From: SXMI01 sp964391365
GTDB lineage: Bacteria > Actinomycetota > Acidimicrobiia > Acidimicrobiales > Microtrichaceae
Length of the DNA stretch: 25,166 nt
Assembly (NCBI GenBank): GCA_964391365.1
Contig: CAYMKW010000036.1
Coordinates: 1 to 25,166, forward strand
Direction of reading: 5' to 3'
The position numbers were made by a program, and so were the translations under genes. A model generated the notes under the pieces. The model was not told the DNA's origin. It made no database searches and saw only the letters and a list, made by a program, of their open reading frames with translations. Shown piece by piece: positions 6,955-13,236 of this stretch. Position 1 is the first letter of the stretch. Each line of letters starts with the position of its first letter.

Positions 6955-8324
6955 CTGGCCTCCCAGTGCACGGCGCACGGTTGGGCGAGTTGGACGACCA
7001 TCTTCGAGTGGTCCGTCCGGTAGGACCCGGGATCCTGGGCGAGTGCGAACCGGTAGCGCGTCAGGAGCACGGCGAAGATCGCCTTGAGCTGCATCATGGC
7101 GAACGCGGCGCCGACGCAGCGGTGCCGGCCGGCGCCGAAGGGAATCCAGTCCCACGGGTTCGCCAGGTCCTCCTCCCGGGGCGCCAGGTAGCGGGTCAGG
7201 TCGAAGCGGTCCGGGTCGTCGAAGGCCTCGGCGAGCCGGTTCGACACCGCGGGAGAGGCTCCGACGAGGTCGCCGGCCGGGATCGTGCGACCCTCGACCT
7301 CCAGGTCACGGCGGGCCACGCGGAGGAGCAGGATCAGCGGCGGGTGGAGTCGGAGGGCCTCCTTGATCGCTGATTCCAGCAGCGGCATCTCGCGGAGCGC
7401 CTGGTACGTCAGGTCGAGCCCCTCCCTGGCGCTGTCGGCCGCCAGGTCGTCGAGCTCGTCGACGACCGCCGCCAGCTGGTCCGGGTTCCGGAGGAGCTCC
7501 AACAGCGTCCAGGACGCGGTCGTCGATGTGGTGTGGTGGCCGGCGAACATCATCGAGATGAAGATGCCGGTGATGATGTCGGCGTCGAACTGCAGCTCGC
7601 CGTCGTCCTGCCGGATCGACAGCAGGACATCGAGGAGGTCCCGGTCGTCCCCGTCGGCCGGAGGCCGTGCGAGGCGGTCGTCCATGATGCCGGCGACCAG
7701 CTCCACCAGGGCGGCCCGGGAGCGGTCCCGCTGGCGGAACGACTCGATGTCCGCATGGGGGTCGACGAACGCCAGGGCATCGGTGCCGCGCTCGAGGTCG
7801 TGGTAGAGCTCGGCGAAGCGGGCGTCCAGCGACGAACGGAACTTCCTGCCGATCAGGCACGAGCTCGACGTGTAGATCGTGAGCTCGGCGAAGAAGTCGA
7901 GCAGGTCGACGGTCCCGGAGCCGAGCCGGTCCCAGTCGGCGACCATCTCGTCGACCTCGCGGGCGATGGTCTCGGCGTGCCCGCGCATGTAGCGGTCACG
8001 GAGGGCCTGGTTGTGGAGCATCTCGCGCCGGCGCTCCGGGCTGGCATCGAAGACGACGCCCTCACCGAAGATCGGTGTCATGAACGGGTACGCCTCGGCC
8101 TGGTCGAGGTCCTCCTCCGGGGCCCGGAAGTACCACTCGTTGGCGGTCGCTCCGCTGACCACCACGACGCGTCGGCCCGCCAGGTCGAAGGAACCCACCG
8201 TGCCGCACTCGTTCCGGATGCGCTGCAGCAGTCCGATCGGATCGCTCCGCAGCTCCTCGAGGTGCCCGCTGCCGGCGATGGCACCCGAGACGTCCGGGAT
8301 CGAGGCGTCGACCCCGCGGCTCAC
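6951..8324 (-). CDS. cyp51: Cytochrome P450 CYP51, sterol 14-alpha-demethylase
   Basis: Haem monooxygenase that removes the 14-alpha methyl group of sterols in three oxidation steps. The GTG at 8324 gives 457 residues, against about 451 for M. tuberculosis CYP51, and overlaps the SDR stop (GTGA). CYP51-specific features are the B-C loop AYPFMTPIFGEGVVFD (78-93) and the helix-I motif AGHHTT (261-266). General P450 features are Glu322-Arg325 (ExxR) and FGAGRHRCVG with haem ligand Cys403. Long stretches such as FDASPERR, DLLDFFAELTIYTSS and SYRTDHSKMVVQLAQP match what I recall of the mycobacterial enzyme. No squalene cyclisation or other sterol synthesis gene is visible, so the physiological substrate is open: imported sterols or another triterpenoid are possible. 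A longer upstream reading frame is an antisense-style artefact within the SDR gene. Confidence 0.96.
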   Translation of the reverse strand: MSRGVDASIPDVSGAIAGSGHLEELRSDPIGLLQRIRNECGTVGSFDLAGRRVVVVSGATANEWYFRAPEEDLDQAEAYPFMTPIFGEGVVFDASPERRREMLHNQALRDRYMRGHAETIAREVDEMVADWDRLGSGTVDLLDFFAELTIYTSSSCLIGRKFRSSLDARFAELYHDLERGTDALAFVDPHADIESFRQRDRSRAALVELVAGIMDDRLARPPADGDDRDLLDVLLSIRQDDGELQFDADIITGIFISMMFAGHHTTSTTASWTLLELLRNPDQLAAVVDELDDLAADSAREGLDLTYQALREMPLLESAIKEALRLHPPLILLLRVARRDLEVEGRTIPAGDLVGASPAVSNRLAEAFDDPDRFDLTRYLAPREEDLANPWDWIPFGAGRHRCVGAAFAMMQLKAIFAVLLTRYRFALAQDPGSYRTDHSKMVVQLAQPCAVHWEAR

Positions 8325-9097
8325 GACGGCTCCCGGGGTGGACGGACGGGAGCCTCGGGCTCGACCTCCACCAGCGTCAGGTGGGTGCCCGGCGGCTGGG
8401 TGGCAACGGTCACCACCGCCTGGGCGACCGCCTCGGCGCTCAGGTAGCCGGCGTGGCGGACCAGCCCCCAACGCTTCCACTCGTCGAGCACCGGGCCGAG
8501 CACCTCGGCCGGCCACTCCATCCCCATGCCCGTGAGCGTCGGTCCGGGCCGGACGATGGAGGCGCGCACCCCGGTCCCCTCGAGTTCCATCTGGAGGGCC
8601 CGGGCCAGTCCCTCGAGGCCCCACTTGGAACTGACGTAGGACGCCATCGTGGGCCGTGGTGAGCGCACGACATCCGAGGTGACGAGCACCAGGTCCCCCT
8701 CCCGGCGCTCGATCATCTGCGGTGCGATCAGCGACACCAGGTGCTGTGCGCCCAGCAGGTTGATCTGGACCTGGGCGGCGAAGTCCTCGGGCGGCGTTCC
8801 GACGACCGTCTCCGGAAGGACGTCCCCGGCGCAGGACACCAGCACGTCGACCCGCCCGAGGGCCGCCACGGCGGCCTCGGCGAAGGCGACGATCGAGTCG
8901 GTCTCGCGCAGGTCGAGCGCGACCGACGAGGCGGTGCCGCCGGCCCGGCGGATCTCCTGGGCGGTCTCCTCGCAGCGCTCCACCCGGCGGGCCCCGAGCA
9001 CGATCGGGTGGCCCAGGGCGGCGAAGGCCAGGGCGGTCGCCCGGCCGATGCCCGACGAGGCGCCGGTGACCACGACCGGTCGTCCGGCGGCGCTCAT
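8321..9097 (-). CDS. Short-chain dehydrogenase/reductase of the CYP51 operon
   Basis: Classical NAD(P)-dependent SDR of 258 residues, probably oxidising an alcohol or reducing a ketone on the P450 substrate. The cofactor motif TGASSGIG is at 11-18. LDLRET follows the second strand, SCAG (88-91) replaces the more usual NNAG, and the catalytic set is Asn113, Ser141, Tyr154 and Lys158 (YVSSK). The ATG at 9097 overlaps the upstream P450 stop, and its own stop overlaps the CYP51 GTG. It thus sits between the two P450 genes exactly as Rv0765c lies between cyp123 and cyp51 in M. tuberculosis, as I recall. The substrate is unknown; a sterol hydroxyl is a reasonable guess from context only. Confidence 0.93.
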   Translation of the reverse strand: MSAAGRPVVVTGASSGIGRATALAFAALGHPIVLGARRVERCEETAQEIRRAGGTASSVALDLRETDSIVAFAEAAVAALGRVDVLVSCAGDVLPETVVGTPPEDFAAQVQINLLGAQHLVSLIAPQMIERREGDLVLVTSDVVRSPRPTMASYVSSKWGLEGLARALQMELEGTGVRASIVRPGPTLTGMGMEWPAEVLGPVLDEWKRWGLVRHAGYLSAEAVAQAVVTVATQPPGTHLTLVEVEPEAPVRPPREPS

Positions 9098-10305
9098 CGG
9101 GCCACCACCGTGGTCGGCAGGTGGGCGAACCCCCGCACGTTGATGGAGTGGAACCGTTCCGCACCCTCCGGGTCGATCTCGAAGTCGGCGATCCGTCGCA
9201 GCAGTTCCTCCAGGCAGACGCGTGTCTCGAGCCGGGCCAGCGACGCACCCAGACAGAAGTGCCGGCCCACACCGAAGCTGACCAGCGAGGACGTGTCGCG
9301 AGCCAGGTCGTAGCGGTCCGGTTCCTCGAAGACGGCCTCGTCGCGGTTGGCCGAGCCGACCAGCAGCAGCGCCGTGTCCCCGGCCTCGAGCGTGACGCCG
9401 TGCAACTCGACGGGTTCGGTCACGAGGCGGGTCAGCATCTGGGTCGAGGCGTCGTAGCGGAGCGTCTCCTCGACCCAGCCGTCGATCGGGGCGGAGTCCG
9501 GCCCGTCTCCGAACAGGAGCCCTCGGGCCTCCGGGGTGCGCCACGCCCAGTACCAGGCGTTGGCGAGCAGCTTCGTGGTCGTCTCGTTGCCGGCCACGAC
9601 CATGAGGAACAGAAAGGCGGTGATCTCGTCGTCGGTCAGGCGGTCGCCGTCGACCTCGGCGTCGATCAGCGCCGAGGTCAGGTCGTCGGTCGGTCGGTTC
9701 CGGCGCTGCGAGATCATGTCGGCGTAGTAGCCGGCGAGGGTCAGCGCGGCCTCGACGCCCGCCCGGGGGACGTCCTGGACGCCCTCGTCCCGATGGACGA
9801 GGAGGTCGGCCAGTCGGCGCAGCTCGGCCCGGTCCTCGGGCGGGACGCCCATGAGCTCGGAGATGACGTCCATGGGGAGCAGTCCGGCGAAGTCCCCGAC
9901 GAAGTCGAAGGTGCCGCGTTCGACCGCTGCGTCGAGGTTGGCGACCGTCAGCTCGCGGATCCGGTCCTCGAGCCCGACCACCCGGCGAGGTGTGAAGCCC
10001 CGCGAGACCAGGGCTCGCATCCTCGTGTGCCGGGGAGGGTCCATCGCCAGGAAGGACATCGTCCGGTGGGCGTGGGGGCCGGACGCCGCCGGGTCGAGGC
10101 TGACGCCGTGGCGGTTCGAGAACCTCGTCGAGTCCCGGAACGCCGCGGTGACGTCGGCGTGGCGCGACAACGCCCAGAAGCCCAGCTCGTCGTTGCGGTA
10201 GACCGGCGCCTCCGCCCGGAGGCGGCGATAGGTCGGGTACGGATCCTCGTGGATCTCGTAGTCGTAGGGGTTGTAGCGCAGTGCTGCGCCGGTCCCGGTG
10301 GTCAC
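9094..10305 (-). CDS. Cytochrome P450, CYP123-like
   Basis: Soluble bacterial P450 of 403 residues, close to the 402 of M. tuberculosis CYP123. Motifs are the helix-I AGNETT (238-243), Glu280-Arg283 of ExxR in VEETLR, and the haem loop FGVGRHFCLG (344-353) with Cys351. The N-terminal YNPYDYEIHEDPYPTYRRLR and the C-terminal NVRGFAHLPTTVV fit my memory of CYP123. The start GTG at 10305 overlaps the TetR stop (GTGA). A longer frame to 10590 overlaps the regulator and is not supported. CYP123 has no established reaction that I know of. Co-expression with CYP51, an SDR and one ferredoxin suggests the two P450s modify the same molecule and share the redox chain. Confidence 0.93.
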   Translation of the reverse strand: MTTGTGAALRYNPYDYEIHEDPYPTYRRLRAEAPVYRNDELGFWALSRHADVTAAFRDSTRFSNRHGVSLDPAASGPHAHRTMSFLAMDPPRHTRMRALVSRGFTPRRVVGLEDRIRELTVANLDAAVERGTFDFVGDFAGLLPMDVISELMGVPPEDRAELRRLADLLVHRDEGVQDVPRAGVEAALTLAGYYADMISQRRNRPTDDLTSALIDAEVDGDRLTDDEITAFLFLMVVAGNETTTKLLANAWYWAWRTPEARGLLFGDGPDSAPIDGWVEETLRYDASTQMLTRLVTEPVELHGVTLEAGDTALLLVGSANRDEAVFEEPDRYDLARDTSSLVSFGVGRHFCLGASLARLETRVCLEELLRRIADFEIDPEGAERFHSINVRGFAHLPTTVVAR

Positions 10306-10922
10306 TCGTCGCCTCCGTGCTCGTTCGCTGGTGGGGTGGACCCGTCGATCCGGTGTCCGTCGAGGATGAGCGACGCCGCCGACGACAGCTGCCGGGGGAG
10401 GTCCTCGTAGTCGAGATGACCCATCCCGGCCTGCAGCATGGCCCCGGAGAACGCGAGTCCCAGGGCCCGGAGCCGGGCGTCGTCGGCGTCGTCGCCGAGT
10501 GCCCCCGCCAGGCGGGCCATGATCACCGCACCGATCGAGTCGCGCAGTCGGCGGACCTCGGGGTCGTCGGCCAGCATCGCCTGGGTGCACGCCGCTGCGA
10601 GTTCGGGCTCACCGGCCACGAGCGTGGCGACCTCGGCGAGGGCCGCCCCGGCTCGGCCGGCCGCCGTCCCGCCGGTCGTGACGGGGTCGGGCAGGCTCTG
10701 GAGTCGCTGCCAGAACACCTCCGTCACGAGGTGGTCGCGGGAGGAGAAGTAGGTGTAGGCGGTTGCCGGGGCGACGCCGGCGCGTCGGGCGACGCTGCGC
10801 ACGGTGAGACCCTTGGCCGGCCGGCTGCGGAGCTCGACGACGGTCGCCCCGAGGAGCCGGGCGACGGTGTCGGCGGGCCTGCCACGGAGTGATCGGCGTG
10901 GGAGGTCGACGGTACTGGACAT
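10302..10922 (-). CDS. TetR-family transcriptional regulator of the P450 operon
   Basis: A 206-residue TetR-type repressor. The N-terminal helix-turn-helix lies at about residues 40-60 (LTVRSVARRAGVAPATAYTYF), followed by SSRDHLVTEVF, the usual start of the ligand-binding helices. The C-terminal domain is poorly conserved, as expected. It is the first gene of the operon and its ATG at 10922 lies inside a 16-base palindrome. This strongly suggests autoregulation of itself, the downstream P450 genes and the divergent gene at 10976. No Shine-Dalgarno precedes the ATG, but a TACTGT hexamer eight bases away fits a leaderless transcript. The inducer is not visible; a sterol or P450 substrate is likely by analogy. 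A regulator-like gene also heads the mycobacterial cyp123 operon (Rv0767c). Confidence 0.9.
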   Translation of the reverse strand: MSSTVDLPRRSLRGRPADTVARLLGATVVELRSRPAKGLTVRSVARRAGVAPATAYTYFSSRDHLVTEVFWQRLQSLPDPVTTGGTAAGRAGAALAEVATLVAGEPELAAACTQAMLADDPEVRRLRDSIGAVIMARLAGALGDDADDARLRALGLAFSGAMLQAGMGHLDYEDLPRQLSSAASLILDGHRIDGSTPPANEHGGDE

Positions 10923-10941
10923 CTGTCCAGACAGTAGTCTG
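10915..10941. promoter_or_regulatory. Overlapping palindromes, candidate TetR operator between tetR and the divergent gene
   Basis: Three palindromes overlap here. CTGGACA-TC-TGTCCAG (10915-10930) is perfect and covers the tetR start codon. CTGTC-CA-GACAG spans 10923-10934, and CAGAC-AGTA-GTCTG spans 10928-10941. The last contains a minus-strand TACTGT (10936-10931) eight bases before the tetR ATG and a plus-strand TAGTCT (10935-10940), each a possible -10 element. A dimeric TetR bound here would block both divergent promoters. The symmetry is seen directly; the protein that binds is inferred. Confidence 0.7.
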
Positions 10942-10975
10942 ACCTCGTGGGTCCGGCGAGCGGATCCCGGGGTCC

Positions 10976-12283
10976 GTGATGCGGGCCGATCGGCTCGGGG
11001 GTGACGTGGCGACAGGACGTGGTCTGGACCGGCTCGACCGGCTGCAGTTGGCGGGGCTCGGGCGGGAGTACCTGCTCGCCGGGCACCTCGTGGACCGGGC
11101 CGGTATGCCGGAGGTCATCGCCCGTCTGGGTGCCGAGGCGCTGGCCCCGGTGGCCATCGAGGAGTGGAGCGGCGCGAGCCCGCACTACACCCGGCGGATC
11201 CTGCGCCTGCTCGGCTTCGACTCCGAGCACGACGTGGCGGCCATCTTCAAGGGGATGCAGTTCGACGTCGGTGCGCCGCACGAGTTCCTCGACTTCCGCT
11301 ACCGGGTGGACGACGAGCACCACGGTGGCTTCCACCTGGCGCACTGCGGGGCCCTCGTGGACGTGGAACCGATGGGGGACGACTTCGTGCACGCCATGTG
11401 CCACGACATCGAGGACCCCACCTTCGAGGCGACGGTCTGCGCCTCGAACCCGCAGGCCCGGATGACCCAGGTCCACCGGCCACCGAGGGTGCCGGCCGAC
11501 CGGTCGCCGCACTGCGAGTGGCTCGTCGAGATCGATCCGTCCACCGCCCCGGCGCCGGAGCCCGCACCGGCCCGACGCCTGGCCTCGTGTCGGATCCTCG
11601 GTCTCGTCGTCCCGCTCCTCCCGCTGTCGGACCCCGACGGAGGTCGGACCGACTACCGGGGCCCGCTCGACCCGGACCTCCGGCTCGAGGACCTCTCGGC
11701 GGTCGCCCTGCGGGCGCTGTGCCGCGAGTTCGCACTCCAGGCCCATCTGCTCGTCCTGGCGTACTCGGCTGCCTTGCACGATCGACTCGGACCGTCGGAG
11801 GTGACGGACGCCGTCGCCGCCCAGCTCACCGGGGTCGCCGGTGTGGTCGCGGCCCGGCTCGTCCGGTGGATGCGCGCCGAGGGCCTGGCATCCGACGACC
11901 CCGCGCAGCTCGCAGCCGACCTGCTGGAACTCCACCCCGCGTTCCAGCCGCGCGACTACGTCGACGTGTGGGTGGACGGTGACGGCGAGACCGTGGTCGT
12001 CCTGGGCGACTGCGCCGGCACCGAGGAGGTCGTCTCACTGGGCTGGCCGGCGCTGCTCGGTGACGGACGCGGCGACGATGCGGTCGCGGCGATCGTCCAC
12101 GCCGTCGACCCGCACCTGACCGCCGTCCCGGTGGAGGCGCCGTTCGGCCGTCGTCGGGCCTGGAGGGTCGAACGGCTCGCCGAGCCGCAGCCCACCCGAC
12201 CCGAGGTGACCGTCTGCGAGTTCAGCACCGGCGCCGCATTCGAGTTCGCCCGCACCGGACCCCGGGGCGCCGCCACGGGGTGA
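10976..12283 (+). CDS. Conserved-looking protein of unknown function, divergent from the CYP51 operon
   Basis: A 435-residue soluble protein with no signal peptide or membrane segment. I do not recognise a characterised family. Residues about 95-180 hold a dense set of Cys, His and acidic residues: DEHHGGFHLAHCG, MCHDIEDPTFEA, QVHRPPRVPADR and SPHCEW. Such a set could bind a metal or a thiol-dependent substrate. An earlier helical part includes FKGMQFDVGAPHEFLDFRYRV. The C-terminal half (after residue about 230) is helical and ends in a small strand-rich region. GTG at 10976 and ATG at 10979 are adjacent; a later GTG at 11006 is also possible. It shares a 53-base promoter region and palindromic operator with tetR, so it probably belongs to the same regulon. 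Thiazoline-carboxylate hydrolase-like proteins came to mind but I cannot confirm that. Confidence 0.8.
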   Translation: MMRADRLGGDVATGRGLDRLDRLQLAGLGREYLLAGHLVDRAGMPEVIARLGAEALAPVAIEEWSGASPHYTRRILRLLGFDSEHDVAAIFKGMQFDVGAPHEFLDFRYRVDDEHHGGFHLAHCGALVDVEPMGDDFVHAMCHDIEDPTFEATVCASNPQARMTQVHRPPRVPADRSPHCEWLVEIDPSTAPAPEPAPARRLASCRILGLVVPLLPLSDPDGGRTDYRGPLDPDLRLEDLSAVALRALCREFALQAHLLVLAYSAALHDRLGPSEVTDAVAAQLTGVAGVVAARLVRWMRAEGLASDDPAQLAADLLELHPAFQPRDYVDVWVDGDGETVVVLGDCAGTEEVVSLGWPALLGDGRGDDAVAAIVHAVDPHLTAVPVEAPFGRRRAWRVERLAEPQPTRPEVTVCEFSTGAAFEFARTGPRGAATG

Positions 12284-12294
12284 CCGTCGTCACC
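12279..12294 (+). terminator. Short hairpin over the stop codon of the unknown 435-residue gene
   Basis: GGTGAC (12279-12284) pairs with GTCACC (12289-12294) around the loop CGTC. The stem includes the TGA stop. There is no U-tract, so this is a weak terminator call. Confidence 0.3.
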
Positions 12295-12332
12295 GGAGCG
12301 CGACCTGCTGGGGTCGGGGGTCCCGGCGGCGC

Positions 12333-12338
12333 TACTGT
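12333..12338 (+). promoter_or_regulatory. Possible -10 element TACTGT upstream of the small-protein genes
   Basis: TACTGT fits the TAnnnT pattern and lies in the 220-base spacer between 12283 and 12504. It would give a leader of about 160 bases that contains direct repeats. No clear -35 is seen. Confidence 0.3.
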
Positions 12339-12425
12339 GTCGTACCGACCCGAACGGCCGCTCCGTGCAACGGCGTGCAGCTGGCCTCGGGGCGGTGCGG
12401 GAACATCGCTGGTCCGGTGGGGTTC

Positions 12426-12453
12426 CCGACGGGTGCACCGAACCGACGGGTGC
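12426..12453 (+). repeat. 11-base direct repeat, 17-base period
   Basis: CCGACGGGTGC occurs at 12426-12436 and again at 12443-12453, separated by ACCGAA. It lies in the presumed leader of the gene at 12504. The function is unknown; an operator for a dimeric activator or a chance duplication are both possible. Confidence 0.55.
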
Positions 12454-12470
12454 CCGACGCGAACGGACCA

Positions 12471-12492
12471 CGACGAACGAGCGACGAACGAG
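12471..12492 (+). repeat. Tandem 11-base repeat before the small charged protein gene
   Basis: CGACGAACGAG is repeated twice without a gap (12471-12481 and 12482-12492), followed by CGAGGTG, which supplies the ribosome site of the ATG at 12504. The unit is close to one helical turn of DNA. Confidence 0.6.
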
Positions 12493-12503
12493 CGAGGTGC
12501 CAG

Positions 12504-12782
12504 ATGGGAGCGAGTCGGACGAGCTTTGCGAAGCTGCAGCGGGACCGTGCCAAGAAGGCCAAGGCCCAGGCCAAGCGCGAACGGCGCCTGGATCGTGACG
12601 GCGAGCTGCCGGAGGGCGAGGAGGGCGAGGTCTTCGAGCTTCCCGATGGCGAGGAGGAGCTGACCGCCGAGGAGCTCCTCGTGCTCGTCGAGCAGCTGCA
12701 CGCCGACTTCGAGGCCAAGCGCATCGACTTCGAGGAGTTCGAGGAGCGCAAGACCGAGCTCTTCGCCCGAATCTCCGTCTGA
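12504..12782 (+). CDS. Small highly charged helical protein of unknown function
   Basis: A 92-residue cytoplasmic protein. The N-terminal third is very basic (KLQRDRAKKAKAQAKRERR). The middle is acidic (GELPEGEEGEVFELPDGEEE). The last 40 residues form a likely amphipathic helix pair (LTAEELLVLVEQLHADFEAK and IDFEEFEERKTELFARI), vaguely like SHOCT-type tail domains. I chose the ATG at 12504 for its GAGGTG ribosome site and because upstream sequence in the same frame is repetitive and lacks protein-like character. The split charge suggests binding to nucleic acid or another protein, but nothing definite can be assigned. It is followed after 39 bases by the small membrane protein gene. Confidence 0.75.
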   Translation: MGASRTSFAKLQRDRAKKAKAQAKRERRLDRDGELPEGEEGEVFELPDGEEELTAEELLVLVEQLHADFEAKRIDFEEFEERKTELFARISV

Positions 12783-12787
12783 ACCGC

Positions 12788-12793
12788 TACGGT
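12788..12793 (+). promoter_or_regulatory. Possible -10 element TACGGT before the small membrane protein
   Basis: TACGGT lies five bases after the preceding stop and 28 bases before the ATG at 12822. It fits TAnnnT; the -35 is unclear. It may give the small membrane protein and MMPL genes their own promoter. Confidence 0.3.
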
Positions 12794-12821
12794 GATCCTC
12801 TCGCCGACGAGGGGAGTCCCC

Positions 12822-13172
12822 ATGAGCAAGCGCAAGGAACGGCGCACCGAACGCAAGATCGCCCGTGACCTCAGCCGTGTGGCGGCCGTCGCTGGAGCGA
12901 CCGCTGCGGTGGCCCAGACGATGGCGACCGCCACGGATCGGGCCCAGGACGTCGCCGATGCTGCCGGCGACACCGTCGCACAGGTGGCCGAGGTCACCCG
13001 CAGGTCGCGCAAGGGGCTGCTGTTGCTGCTCGCCCTGGGCGTGGTCGGTCTGGTCGTCATCCTCCTGCTCCGCAGGTCATCGAGCGGCGGCGGATCGGCA
13101 TCCGTGCCGCTGGCCGACGTCGACGCCGGCCCGGCCGCGCCGATCGACGTGGCGGTGACCACCTCTGCCTGA
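12822..13172 (+). CDS. Small single-pass membrane protein with alanine-rich helix
   Basis: A 116-residue protein. It begins with a strongly basic stretch (MSKRKERRTERKIARDL). An Ala/Val/Thr-rich helix of about 45 residues (DLSRVAAVAGATAAVAQTM and on to QVAEVTRR) follows, resembling amphipathic membrane-surface or coiled-coil segments. A transmembrane segment spans about 65-83 (after RRSRKG, ending before RRSS), and a short Ser/Gly/Ala/Pro-rich tail ends the protein. The charges predict the N-terminus inside and the tail outside, although arginines flank both sides of the membrane segment. The ATG at 12822 has a GGGGAG ribosome site; a GTG at 12792 in the same frame lies inside the presumed promoter. 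No family recognised. The MMPL gene follows closely, so a helper role for the transporter is possible. Confidence 0.75.
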   Translation: MSKRKERRTERKIARDLSRVAAVAGATAAVAQTMATATDRAQDVADAAGDTVAQVAEVTRRSRKGLLLLLALGVVGLVVILLLRRSSSGGGSASVPLADVDAGPAAPIDVAVTTSA

Positions 13173-13236
13173 GCAGCGCACAGGAGGCGCATCCGAGGTC
13201 GCCGACCTGGGAAGGCTCGGACGGTTCGCCGGGTGG

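Noticed and set aside
6951..9272. A 773-residue reading that would fuse extra sequence to the N-terminus of CYP51
   Set aside because: The added part overlaps the SDR gene and is Arg/Gly-rich. The GTG at 8324 gives the normal CYP51 length and a GTGA overlap.
9094..10590. An extended 498-residue CYP123-like protein
   Set aside because: The first 95 residues lie over the TetR gene and are not P450-like; the GTG at 10305 gives the family length.
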